A program made the position numbers and the translations under genes. Source: Penelope pileata (taxonomy: Eukaryota > Chordata > Aves > Galliformes > Cracidae). From it: a DNA stretch of 64,000 nt. The stretch is taken from assembly GCA_013396635.1 (NCBI GenBank), contig WBMW01001708.1, positions 549,448 to 613,447 on the forward strand, given 5' to 3'. Each line of letters starts with the position of its first letter. Position 1 is the stretch's first letter. A model generated the notes under the pieces. The model searched no databases and was not told the origin of the DNA. It worked only from the letters and a program-made list of their open reading frames with translations. Below are positions 24,795-36,404 of this stretch, in pieces.

Positions 24795-25211
24795 TGCAAT
24801 GAGATATCTCTACAGGTGTGGCTGTGCAGAGGGCAATCTTTTTAAGTGTCACCTCAAATGGAAAGCCAGGTAGTGTAACAATTCGGATGTCTGGAAGGAA
24901 GTCATACAACACAGATACTGTAAAAGGGTTTTGTTTCAAATAGTCAGCATATATAGTGGCTCCTTCCACATGAACAATGGTGTTACCGCTATATTCTCAT
25001 GACCATTTTATTACTTTCCTTGTAACATTACGCTTCTCTAGGTATTTGGTGTTTAGATCCTTATCTTCATGTTCTAGCATTGCAGAAATCTTATCTTCCC
25101 ATCTTAAAATACAGTGTGGTATTCTCTTGATCAAATTACATTGCATATAAAGCCGCATTTGATATCACTGGTCAATACTGATGCAGCTTCTATGAAACTT
25201 GCCCTCCTTCT
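24795..25211 (-). pseudogene. Exon-like segment A (417 bp) with two in-frame TGA codons
   Basis: On the minus strand an excellent acceptor (CTAGATCTTTCCTTGCAG) opens a 417-bp segment ending at CATTGCA with GTGAGT as donor. Its length is a multiple of three, so phase 1 enters and phase 1 leaves. In that frame the translation is protein-like with several cysteines. Pieces include EYSGNTIVHVEGATIYADYL and DFLPDIRIVTLPGFPFEVTL. TGA occurs at 25165-25167 and 24997-24999. If this was an exon, the two TGA codons mean it no longer encodes a full protein. Each could come from CGA or TGG by a single transition. I do not recognise the family. The alternative is that only the 78-codon stretch after the second TGA is open, which is common by chance. 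Confidence 0.2.
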
Positions 25212-28200
25212 CTGCAAGGAAAGATCTAGGCAGAAGTGCTGCAGGTCTGAAGCCAAAATCTTCTGTTTGTGCAACATCTCATTACCTGCAGTGTGTAACA
25301 AAATCCTTACAGAGATGTGCACTGACCAGTAAATTCAGGACAGGACCCACACTTTCTAGTGGTCATGAGATGCTTTACTAAATGTACAGCTCCACTTCAA
25401 ATGTGGATACCAAGATTGATTGGTATTAAAGCAATTCAGTACTATTTTCAGAGATGAAAAACAGCTTCTAGATATCAATTTGATCATTTTTCTTTCACAT
25501 TTGATGTCAAACTCCGCATGTTGTTACATTAGGAGCATTCCCATTAGTAGAACCTGACCTGTTTGCTAAAAAATAAAAGTGAGTCATGTCTCATTTTTAA
25601 AGAAAAGAACTATATCTCCTTAGATTTTCTGTAAGCACTTCATTTTCCTCTTAGATTCTGAATTATCTAACACTACTCCAAACTTTAATTTTTCAGACCT
25701 GATTTTCAGATATTTTGACAATACACTTTTAATCTGCCTGCCATTAAAAAGACAGCTAAGAATATTCCAAATTACTCAGTGTCTATCTATTAGTTAGGTT
25801 TCATTATGATTAGCTAGATTTAAGAGAATATCTAATAACTCTTCTTGATGTCCTATGGTCATGAGTACCGAGGCACCAAGCACCTGCAGTTAAGCTGAAT
25901 GCAGACAAGTGATGACATTGGAACAAATGCACTAACTGTTAAGGTACAGTTGTATGACTTCTGCATGTATCTATGTCTCTAAACAAAACAGGACAGACAG
26001 CTCAATGATCACACGTGGATGCCCAGTAAGAGCTGGGTCAGTATCTTAGCACTTTTCTCTTCTTCCCTTTCTTGTTTACACACCATTAGACACTTGAAGC
26101 TGAAGTGTCATACCAGACTCTAGTGATACCCAAAATAAATGTAATCACTCATTTAAGTGGTTCCTCTAAGAACTACAAGTATCTGCCTTATGTTTCTTTA
26201 TCCTCAAAAGACTGACAAAAACTTCTGGCTTTACACACTGCAATAATGAGTGAAATTGTTCAGGACATCCCTTTTGCTTGGCATGCTCAGGGCATGCAAA
26301 TAACACTGCTTGTGCAGGCCAAGGTCAACCTAAACACTACTCTGCCTTGTGGCTTTCTTTGTGGTTTCATTGTTCTGGTTAGAAGCCAGAAAAAAAAATT
26401 ATTTCTGAATTACGTCTGTTTCTTTCAAAATACTTCCACACCAATTTATGGTCTTCTCACATTTTAATTTGCTGAAAAGTGGTTTTCATTTTTACCACGA
26501 TAAAATCCTGATTTATAAATAAACTGGAGTCATTCATTCATTCACTACACTCATTACTCTGACAGTTTTTCCTCAGGCTTCAAAAGCCTGAAACCCACAA
26601 GTGTCAAAGCACTGACATTTTCAAGGCATCTCCACCAAGGTGAGGGAACTGGAGGAGGCCAGTAGAGCCTAGATATTGTCTACCAGGTCACTCTCTCATG
26701 TCTATAAACTGACCTCAAAATAAGCCTCCTTACAGCAAGTATGAAGTGTAAGTCTACTTTGTGTCCTCTCTTCACTAAAGTATAGACCTATTCCTACATG
26801 GACATCACTTTGTAAGAAAGAGTTACACGAAGAAAGGGAGAGAGAGAAGACAGAGACCATGGGTACCAAAAAGCCATATTGAACTTTTGTAAAAAGGACA
26901 ACAGAATGCTTTTGATATGAAAACTATTCCTCACTACAAATTGTTCTCTAATTTGTACAGATCCTTCCTCAGTATTAATTTTCTCAATTTCACTGTCTTG
27001 GTGGTTTACACGTTAACATACTCTTTATACTATCCACGAATAATTGCTGCTGTGGGTTTCGCTACTTTACTTCCAGCAAGGCGAGATGCTCAGCTTTTAC
27101 CCAGAAATTTAGTTAAACTTAATGGAGTAAAAACATCCCAGAATATTTACTGTAAGTTCAAATTCTCACCTCAGCTGCATTTGCTGAAAGCTGTAGCACT
27201 CCATGGCTGTTCCTTTAAGTATAAGCAGGATCCTACAGCAGACTCAAATTAACAGAAAAGGAAAAAGATTTGATTGCACCAATCAATCATGGGATTATGA
27301 GCCACTGGGGTGGAAGGGAGTGAAAAAATGAAATCTGCAATGCATGGAATTATTGGAAAAATTTTTACTTTTCAGTGAAGACTGAGAAATACTAGTAGGA
27401 AATCAGAGTACTGCTGACAACTCATTTGGGATTCTTGGTACAATTGTGGTCTCCTTTATCCAAGAGAAATGAAAGCAAAACCAGAACAGATGCATACAAA
27501 TAATGGCTGGAGGATGGCAGAGGGACTGGACAACCTGTCACACGACAGAAACTACAAGAACATAATTAAATTAATGCTAAGAAGGGATACGGTTGTCATC
27601 TATAAATATTCTGGGGAAGGAAGCAGGAATGGAGAAGAAGAGCTATTTAAACCCAAGGTCAACACCAACACAGGACAGACATATATAAAGAAGAAAGAAC
27701 AAATGTAAGCTAAAATTAAGACAACTTCTAACCAACCAACTCTAGAGTACCTACCTAATCAGAATGGAAAGTAAAAATGTTACATGATTCTAAGATCAAG
27801 GCTGGGTAGTTTATGAGCAGGACTGGACAACAGAGTGCCTGCACTATCCTCAAAAACTGCTAACAATTTCCTATTCCCCTGATTAGCTGGCAAATACAAA
27901 ATTGAGGCAGCTGCTTCAGGTTAGCTTTTCTAGTGCAGGATGTAATTTAAATATATATATATATATGAAAGAACTACAAAAATATTTATTTCTGTAATAG
28001 GAGAAAAATCTGGGAAGAAACACTGGTGGCAAAGTGTATGGAAAAGTACTATCAGACTATCTCTACTCAGGCATATGATCCACAAAAGTTTTATTTCTAG
28101 AAAGCTCACGACCTCCCAGTCTGCACTCTCACCTGAGAGGAATCCTTGGCACAGGGCTTTCTAAGGAAGAGGTAAGAACATTTCTTTACATACTGGACCT

Positions 28201-28880
28201 GACGCTCAGCTGCACTGACAATCAGCTTTGACCCTCTGCTTCCTCTGGCAAGCTTGCACTGCCCTATGAAGTGGCCTTTGGACTACTCTAACTTTCATTA
28301 CCTATGTATGAAAACTCATCTGTCCATATGGCACATGCACATCACCTGCTAATCAGGCCATGATCTGACCATATGCTTGCCCTGGACATCAGTCAGAGCA
28401 CCTGAATGGAAGTTCAGAGATGCCCAGTTTCATGGCTGTGCTAAAGGACAGCACACCTGAAACCTCACCTTCCTCCAGAATAAGACATATCCATGCACAC
28501 AATGCATTCACACTGCAAACTACATCTGAGTTTGAACTTTTGCTTTTGAAGCTAACTGAGCTCGCATTCCAGCTGGTTGGCTCAAGGCACAGGACCCCCT
28601 CAGTTCACAGATGTGGCAATACACAAAACTGAAAATGTGTCATGCCTAGACAAGGGGTTATCATAATGAAAACACTTATTTTTTTGGCTCTCCATCAGAC
28701 TTTAAATCTTCTCCAGGATTGCATAAGAAAGAGCAGCCACTTAGTTGTTTGAACATATCCCATCATTATTAATGAGAGGAATTTGGGGACAATGTGATTT
28801 CTCTAACAGCTAACAGAACCAATATCTGCATGAGACCATGGTGACACCAGAGGTAAGAGATGAAGGCTATTCTGACAAGC
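25212..28880. other. AT-rich DNA, no gene seen
   Basis: The stretch is unique sequence with a (TA)n microsatellite at 27949-27966. Frames of 70-111 codons occur on the plus strand (for example 26917-27252) without convincing splice sites. I recognised no transposon. Confidence 0.55.
27949..27966. repeat. (TA)n microsatellite
   Basis: About nine TA units in AT-rich surroundings. Confidence 0.8.
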
Positions 28881-28884
28881 AAAG

Positions 28885-28970
28885 TAAACAAAACAAAAAC
28901 TGGAAAAACAAACAAAACAAAAACAAACAAAAACAACAACAATAATAAAAAAACCACCACCAACAAGTGA
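28885..28970. repeat. (CAAAA)n-like A/C-rich simple repeat
   Basis: An imperfect CAAAA/CAAA/CAA simple sequence of about 85 bp. It generates the artificial leucine/valine/phenylalanine-rich minus-strand frame at 28769-28975, which should not be read as a membrane protein. Confidence 0.85.
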
Positions 28971-31900
28971 AGCACCTTTTAAATATAAAAAGAGGAGAAC
29001 TAACTTTTCATCTTACTAAGGTCCTGTAAAGCTGGAGCTGGGACATGCTCAGCGCTGTGATGAAAATACCCAATGCCACAGCAACAGGAAAATGCTGGAC
29101 TTAGTTCTGCCCAGAGAGAGCTCCAGCTCATGGTCAGAAGGGTGGAGAGAAAAATTTTCACACTTAGAGCTTTCCTCATCTCTCCAGCCTGAGATGCTCA
29201 ATGCTGTCCCCAAAGATGACAACCTTTCGGCCCAAACCCAGAAAACTGAAGTGCTCCATCCTTCTTCTATCACCAGGATGTGTTGTCCTCAATCTGACGC
29301 CTACAGTTCTGGTTCTGCTGCATGCTTAGGAGCACAGCTTTGTATAGCAATGTATGCTGCTTTGCACAAAAATCATGCCTGGTGCCTACCATTCTTACAC
29401 CTGCTCTTTACAAGTGGAACGGTACCCATGTGAGATACAAAGCTGGCTGAACATGTATGCCTGTTCACTTTACTTGAACAATACTAACAGACAAAAACAG
29501 CAGGCACTTTTATTGCTGTTACTACGTCAAATGTGAAGCACGCTGCAATGTGTTACACCCTTAGCTGTGTCAACGCAACTCCTTATGGGGTCACACTGTG
29601 ACAAGGATTAGAAAATTCATCTTTTTTACCAGTTTATTTCTGAGGCAGACCAATTCACCTATCAGCACATCGATCTGGCTCACAGCATGGCTGAGCAAGC
29701 AGTTGTGTTGGCAAGCTGAAGACAGCAGCTCCATTCGCTGGTGTTACCCTCCAGCCCCTCACACTATGAGCAATGGACAGCTGCTGAACCTACATGTTGC
29801 AAACACTAAACATAACCAGGTGAGAATCAGTGCTTTGCAAGCAAACAGGCACTCAGAAGTAGCCACACTATAGCAATGTGACCATACTGAAGATGATTAG
29901 TGGGAGGAGACAATGTATATTTCATGGTCACTAGTATTTACATATATATCGACTCTAATGAATACTTCATCCATACCCATGCATTGTGCTAGAGAAATAC
30001 GAAAGAGGAAAAAAAGCCCTTCCTCATGTATGAATGCACACACATATAGGCACAGAGCCTGTTGCAAGAAGTAGCACCTGTGGCTTAGTTATTCAAAGTT
30101 GCACTCGGCGGACAATTTCCAGTCTGCAGGAGATGCAGGAAAGAAGCCTTGAAAGCAGCAGCTGCTCTGGGTGGGACAAAGCACTCCACGACAGCCTAGC
30201 ATCACCACTATCTGTTGCAAAATATTCTGCTGCTTCTACATTTTCAACTTCTTGCAAGCAGTGTCTTCATTAAACTCAGCTACACAGACTGTACTCCAGT
30301 ATGAGGCATTTAATATGATTTCCTTCCCCACATTACATATATTCTGCATTTCAGCTTATCTAAAGCCTCTTGAACACAACAGGTTTGAGAGGAAAAAGCA
30401 ACACTCCCTTGTTACTGTATGTCATACATACACACGACTAGAGATAGTGTTTTTCCTCTTTGCAATTCCTCTTTAAACAAACAAAAACTATCACTGTGTC
30501 CTTTGGAGGAAAGGCATCAAGCAAGGCCTGATTTTACACTATATCAACTAATTTTCCATCCACAGTATAAAGTAAGTTCTCTTCTTATAAAAGTAGTTTC
30601 AATTTATCTCCCTTATAAAGTATACATAAAGATTTCTACACAGTGTTTATAGTGTGCTGCTCTTTGTGAGAGTGTATTTTTCCTTCTACTTTATGTTGCT
30701 CTCTGACATTGATTGGTGATACAGCACTGTGCCTTACAGTTTTCAGCTTTTGTTTATATATCCTGTGCAGACTTGGACTGTTAGAAACAGGAAAGGACTT
30801 CTAGTCGTAGTATTATTTCCATTAGAATTGCTTAACCACCTAAAACCAATTAGTCCCTGGCCACGGGAGACATAGGCTTATAAAATGAAAGACCAACAAA
30901 ATAGACTTAAAGGAAATACACAACAAGCTATTTTCTACCTGTGTGAAAATAAGCTGTGTTTTAAATAACCAAAAAATGAATTATAAAAGTGCAGAAATAT
31001 AATGCAATTAGGCTGAACACAGATGTAGTGATTTTGAAAGACATCAGATCTGAAGGCAGGAAATGCTAGAGATTGTGCAACCATCCCCTCAGGGTATTCC
31101 CACCTTGTTTAAAGGACAAATCCTACAAAGGAAATAGCAACCCAGACACTGACTCTGTTCAAAGAGTTTTTACCTTAATTCTCCACCAAGGTGATCAATG
31201 AATGTTAATCCAGAGGGCATTTTCTGTGATCAACCATTAGTGAAGCAATCAACTCAGATCATGGCCATCTACTGCTAACACATTTTGGTCATTATGAAGA
31301 TGGATAACTTTGAGCTGCTAGTTTGAAGTAAGAAGCTCCATATCCTACTCCCATAATCATCTTGACTCTGTTAGATGTAATTATTGCCCAGATGATAAGG
31401 GAGACTAAAGAGAGGGGCAGACAGAAATATGTTCCCAGGTGCCTTAACTATTTGGGATCTTCATTCTTTAAACTCTCTTATCATTCTAAAATTTTTGGCT
31501 TTGCCAACAAAGATGGGACTCATTTGGCAAAACACAGATGTCTGCCCTGTAGAGGACTCCATCTGAGCTAGTCTTCCTGGACTCCTTTTGCAGCTGACGG
31601 AGAGCAAGTCAGTGGAGTCACTGTGTCCCAAACTAGGTGCCTAAACCCAGCTGGAAGATTCATGACCAGCCAAGAGTCATGACCGACAAGTGCTGGTATT
31701 GTTCTTTTGATTATAAATGGAGCCCAGGGTGACTAGATTAGATTTCCACCTGTCTTAGCTTGATTAAAACTACTTCTACCTCCATAAGTCTCTTGAGCAA
31801 TTTTTCACCTCTGATAAAATCCATTGTGCTGCAAGCATTGCAAATTTTTTGCACTAAAGACAACTGGATTTGTGTGTGCATCTGGATGCACGTGTGCATG

Positions 31901-32802
31901 TTAGCTCAGGAGGAATGATAAATGTGTACAGGGATGGACATAACAGATATTGATATTCCCCAGGGAAGTGCATTTCTTTGCTCTATTTACTAGAAAAGCA
32001 GAGATGCTGGCAGGCTTTCTCTGTCACTAGACTTCCTAGCAGCTGCCCAACGACCAAGTTAGTAGTTAGTTAGGGCATTTATGGCACTCTCTAAATGTTT
32101 AATGGTTTACTCCTCCCTTGAAACATCTGGTGTAAGTCACTTCTGGTAACAGAGCTCTGGACCAGATGGAGCATTAGTCTATGACATTTGGATCTGCTAA
32201 TTCCTATGTTAATTTTTACAACAATTTAGATGGTCATTGGTCACAGCCCAATCTGAGTCAATTTTCTTATAGGAAAAGGACACCTTTTCCCCTCTTCCCT
32301 TCCTATTGAAAAGTATGATTATTTTCTTCAAATGGAGATTTTCGTAACATAGTACCTGTGGAGAAAGATGGGGCACTGCAGATTTCAGGAGTGAACTGCT
32401 GGGCTCCCACTGCTCCTTCAGATACACAATCAAAAAGGGAACATTTTTCAGAGCTGTTATCTGCAGATTTGGCAGATGTCTTTTACACTCTTTATGAGCT
32501 TAAGTACTGCATTATATGTGCCAGTAAATGCAGTATTTAGTAGTATTAAAACTGCCTGAAGGTTCCCTGATGAACCCCAGTGGTACTGCCGGTACTTAGA
32601 GGGATGCAGAAAAAAAAGACGATACTAAAGCATGCAGTACAGCTACATTTTTCAAAATGATCAGTAAACCTGGGCATGCCAAAGTCCAAAGGCCCAGCAC
32701 AAGTAATCATGCAGGGAAACAATTTTCAGTACACTCTTGAATATCAGGCTTCTTTCTATGTTGCATTTATGAATAAAGGCATCCCAAACTATCAGGTCTC
32801 AC
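28971..32802. other. Unique DNA, no gene seen
   Basis: Frames of 60-113 codons are present on both strands with no consistent support. No repeat family, RNA gene or regulatory element was recognised. Confidence 0.55.
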
Positions 32803-33032
32803 TGCCACATCATCTGCAGCACCAGTGTCTGCTCTGAACTGCAGAAACACAGCTGGAAGGTTAGGCTTTGCCCCCACTTAAGGACAGTTTGATTGAACAT
32901 CAAGGTCAGCTGCATACAACACCAGACAGACATTTTTATATTCACATCATTTTCTCTAATTAAATCTCCAGCTTCTATTTCGGTGCTTCTCTGTAATGTT
33001 TTTTTTTCCTTATACATCCTTACGATGCCAAG
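32803..33032 (-). other. Exon-like segment (230 bp), fully open, identity unknown
   Basis: On the minus strand a strong acceptor (ACCCATACAATTTTTCACAG) starts a segment open for 76 codons in phase 0. It ends at GGCA with GTGAGA as donor, leaving phase 2. The frame's next codon is a TGA that lies across the donor, so a spliced reading would just avoid it. Pieces include LGIVRMYKEKKTLQRSTEIE near the start and WGQSLTFQLCFCSSEQTLVL near the end. I do not recognise the family. It is among the better exon-like segments because it has no internal stop and both splice sites are good. A 76-codon open run between splice-like sites is still not rare. Confidence 0.2.
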
Positions 33033-34176
33033 CTGTGAAAAATTGTATGGGTCATATAATCTTGTCATTGTTCTGCTCTTACATTAACACACTGATTCCA
33101 AACAACGTGGAACAAAAATATGTCACAACTGAAGTACTGCAGTCAGATGTGAATCCTTGCAGGAATTTCAGAGATTAGCAGTATAACTAATTATTAGTTC
33201 CTCTAAATATCTGGATCTGGATAAAGAAAATAATCATATAAAACTGAATCATTAGCCTTTGGCAAACTGCCTCAGCTTCTGATAGAACAGGCTTGTACAA
33301 TTTGAGAAATTGAATGAGATTTCTTTTTTTTTCTTTTTTAAAAAACATAGGAAAGTACATAATTTTCCCCTGCTAATTGCTATAAACTGAATAAGGCCTA
33401 AAAGCATCCAGTGGAAACAGTTTTGTTGTTTTTCCATTTGAATCCCTGCAGGATTCCTTGTTCCTGCACAGCCTTTTGAAATACACAGAGTGATAGCACT
33501 CAGAGGTGGATAGGACATTGTGTATTTCCTTTTTTTAGGCTTTTTCTGCTCCCTTAAGTTGCAGCAACAGAATGTCAAAGTGGTGACTATGCCAAGTTTC
33601 ATAGCAGGGACATATTCATCACTGATGGCATTTGCTGCATGAAATTCCTCTGGATGAGTTGCTACCAACAAGGCATCACACCAAGTAAAAAGACACAAAT
33701 CAGCACTGCTTCCAGTGGTACCAGACATGCAGCCATCCTTCCCATTGGATGCAGAGCACTCTGGAGCAACCTGAGGCCAACACCACTCTCACATTTGACA
33801 CATAGAGCCCACAGAAGCTGAGCACTAAGGCAAGAGGCTCCTACCATCTCTGTACACCTTATGTAAGAGGATCTCATTGCTCAGAGAGCTAGACAGAGCA
33901 CACCATCCTGCTGAAATGCCTCTTTTCAGTTCACCCCTCACATCTGTGTGGCTTCTCTTCTGGAACAAACATTTGCCAGAATTGCTTTTCTGTTTCACAA
34001 CAGAAACCAGTTGGACAGAACCCAGCCTTGTGAGAGTACATCTGTGTGGGCAGTTCTGAGCAGGGCAGCAGCATCCAACTGACTGTTTATCTCAAAAATG
34101 TCACCTGCAGAATGTTTTTTTGTTACCCCAATAGCCACGTGTCTGATTTGCACTGAATTGAATATTTTGACTGCAT
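33033..34176. other. Unique DNA with one long minus-strand open frame
   Basis: The minus-strand frame at 33252-33728 is 158 codons long, among the longest in the window. Its upstream half (for example SGTTGSSADLCLFTWCDALL) has a coding-like purine-pyrimidine codon rhythm. Its downstream half runs through an AAAAAG/T-rich stretch giving KKKKK and looks non-coding. A phase-0 acceptor exists at GTTGGCCTCAG near 33767, but I find no good donor to close an exon. About one frame of this length is expected by chance in 64 kb of such DNA. Confidence 0.4.
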
Positions 34177-34268
34177 TTTTCACTCAAAGAATCGAAGCAG
34201 CAGGAGATAAAGGCCTAGATCATTTTCACTTGAAGAATTAAAGAACGAAGATATAAAGGTCTAGATCA
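34177..34268. repeat. 46-bp tandem duplication, two diverged copies
   Basis: Two adjacent 46-bp units each begin TTTTCACT and end with ATAAAGG, one variable base and CTAGATCA. Several substitutions separate them, so the duplication is older than the 74-bp and 28-bp ones in this window. Confidence 0.8.
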
Positions 34269-34439
34269 ATACAGTCTCATCCATCAGGTTCAGAGTCTCC
34301 ATAGCAAGACCCTAAATCAGTGGTTCTAGCACTGACAGTGTAAGGACCTACATCAGAGGAGGGGACACACACACCCATAGAGTCTGCATTTGGCAAAACC
34401 CGAACATTCACATGGAGAGCTATGGAAAATTCAGTCCTA

Positions 34440-34735
34440 AGAGAGGAGGCTGAGAAATACATGAGGAGGGATAGGAAGGCAAGCCTGGAGCTGAAAGATA
34501 TGGGATAAGAAAGATCCTCTTAGAGCACATCTGAGGAGATTGAAGGCCAGAGAAGAAAGAAACAGCAAATCTCAAGGAAACAGTGATAAAGCAGCCTGGT
34601 GAGAAGGATATGAATAAGCAGAGGTTACAGGAGGGGGAGGCTGCTGAAAGGCGAAGAGAGGTGCCAAGAGGAAAGATACCCAGTCCTGACAAAGTGAGGA
34701 GAAATGGAAGGAATGTTCTTATCTGGGACAGTGGC
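34440..34735. other. Purine-rich plus-strand tract
   Basis: Around 300 bp on the plus strand are strongly enriched in A and G (GAGGAGGG, AGAAGAAAGAAA, GGAGGGGGAGG). The reverse strand is correspondingly pyrimidine-rich, producing a 121-codon minus-strand frame rich in L, S, P and F at 34420-34785 with no other support. It may be an old purine-rich simple sequence or an exonic splicing enhancer-like stretch. I assign no function. Confidence 0.5.
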
Positions 34736-34955
34736 TCCCAAAATAGAACCCAATCTTCTCCCCTATTTAGAGTAGGAAATGGCAAATCCTATCTATAAGT
34801 ATCTTTTTAACAACTTTCACCATTTTTCCTTTCCTCTCCTCCTGCCCCCATCGAAACCTTCAACTGTTTGAAGGGACATTAAGCAAATTAAACACTATGC
34901 CAATATCCACGTAGAAAAACTCATCACTTGCGTGAGAGGTAAGGGTAAGGCATAC

Positions 34956-35177
34956 TTGTAAGATTGCATTTATCTGCAACACTGAAGCCAACATTTCCAT
35001 GGGATTAGAGCTACATCCTCCAGGCGGAAGTGCTTGGGGAGGTCATCCAAGTTCAACAAGCAACCCATCATCTTGAAAGACATTTGGGAAGAATTCTGCT
35101 TGTTTTGCCAAAGCAGATGATTTTTCCGAACTGATCTCTGAAAGGAATAATCCTTTGAGAAAATCGTTGGTTCCATC
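34956..35177 (-). other. Exon-like segment (222 bp) with one in-frame TGA
   Basis: On the minus strand this has one of the best acceptors in the window, a long pyrimidine tract ending CCCTTATTGTTCATTGTATTCAG. It is followed by 222 bp (74 codons, phase 0 in and out) ending CAA with GTATGC as donor. The frame includes DGTNDFLKGLFLSEISSEKS and, after a TGA at 35043-35045, PPGGCSSNPMEMLASVLQIN. The single TGA argues against an intact gene. A second phase is open for about 36 codons only. I do not recognise the peptide. Confidence 0.17.
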
Positions 35178-36404
35178 CTGAATACAATGAACAATAAGGG
35201 AAATGAAGCAAAGACAACGTCCTGCTGAGTTCTCTGAAAGGGTATAGATTTATTTTTTCTTAGAAAATAATACCAGAACGATCATCGGACATATTTTCCC
35301 ACTTTTGTTGATTTTCACAAGTGTCGACAGATGGATGCAATCTATTCAGTACGTAAGTGGGATGATCAGGAAAAAGCTTCCTTGTTGGATATCTTGACCA
35401 GTTTTTTTCTGTGAATCTGCCACTGGTATTTAGTGAGTTATTATAAGATTTTGAGAGCTTTTTTGTGTCTAGATTATAAGATTGATGTGGTATTAACAAT
35501 CCGCACAACTTTCAGTAAGAGTATCATGAAAGATCATTTTTTTTCACTGGAAAATAAAGCCCCCACTGCTCTCCTTCTAACAACTTTGGGAATGGCTCAG
35601 AACACCACAGGGTATTCTATTGAAACCCATATTTATTCTGCATAGGAGTGACTAGGCAAGAAAATATGCGCTTGGGTTAAACTCAGCTAGGTAAATTATG
35701 GAGCTTGTTTGGGAGTGTTTTTCTCCAAAGAGCTTTCATACCTGCAGAAAATCTGACCCACAGAAAACGTGACCTCTGATGCCTGGACATAACATCAGAC
35801 AGTGTCAAGCAAGCACAGTCACTCCCTACCTAGAAGGTCTCAACACCAGAGATTTGCAGATGGGTGAGTTGTAGCCATTTCCCTCACAGCAAGGTGGCCT
35901 TACGAAGCCTGGAGATGGGGTGCTATGATCTCTTAGGCTCAGCCCATGGCAGTGGCAGGAGGCAAGGAAAGCTCTTGATCTGGGAAACGCAGAGTCTGGA
36001 ATACTTTCCAGGGCTGGCTGCATCCGTGAAGCCTAGTGGCAGCCACCAAAACTACGTGTGTTTCCCTTCTGGTGAGAAGGAAACAAAAGGCTTGCTGCTC
36101 TAACGGGCTGAAAAACAAAATAGACTTTCTCTTGAAAATAAGGACAGTCAGGAAGAATATCAGGCCAAAAAATCTCCATATTTTTTCAGAATCACTGTGC
36201 TAATATAACACTTTCAGTAAAATTAAAATAAGGGAAAATATGACAGAGCAGCAAAGCCTGATAAGCTGATGTAATGGTCCTGTCTCTTGTAATAATCAGA
36301 CAGGGACATATCTAGACCAGGAGACTTATTAAATCTTTGAGCATAAGCAATATCTCCTTGTGAGAGTGAGACATTCATTTAAATCTTTGCATCTAGATGT
36401 GGAG
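35178..36404. other. Unique DNA, no gene seen
   Basis: An 82-codon minus-strand frame at 35260-35508 starts after an acceptor-like CATCAATCTTATAATCTAG and includes YPTRKLFPDHPTYVLNRLHP. Its only candidate donor (CTG, GTATTA) is weak. I record it as chance or a possible decayed exon. Nothing else was recognised. Confidence 0.45.

Noticed and set aside
28769..28975. Leucine/phenylalanine/valine-rich minus-strand frame as a membrane protein
   Set aside because: It is the translation of a (CAAAA)n-type simple repeat.
34420..34785. 121-codon minus-strand frame as a secreted or membrane protein
   Set aside because: It arises from a purine-rich tract that lacks stops on the pyrimidine strand, with no independent evidence.
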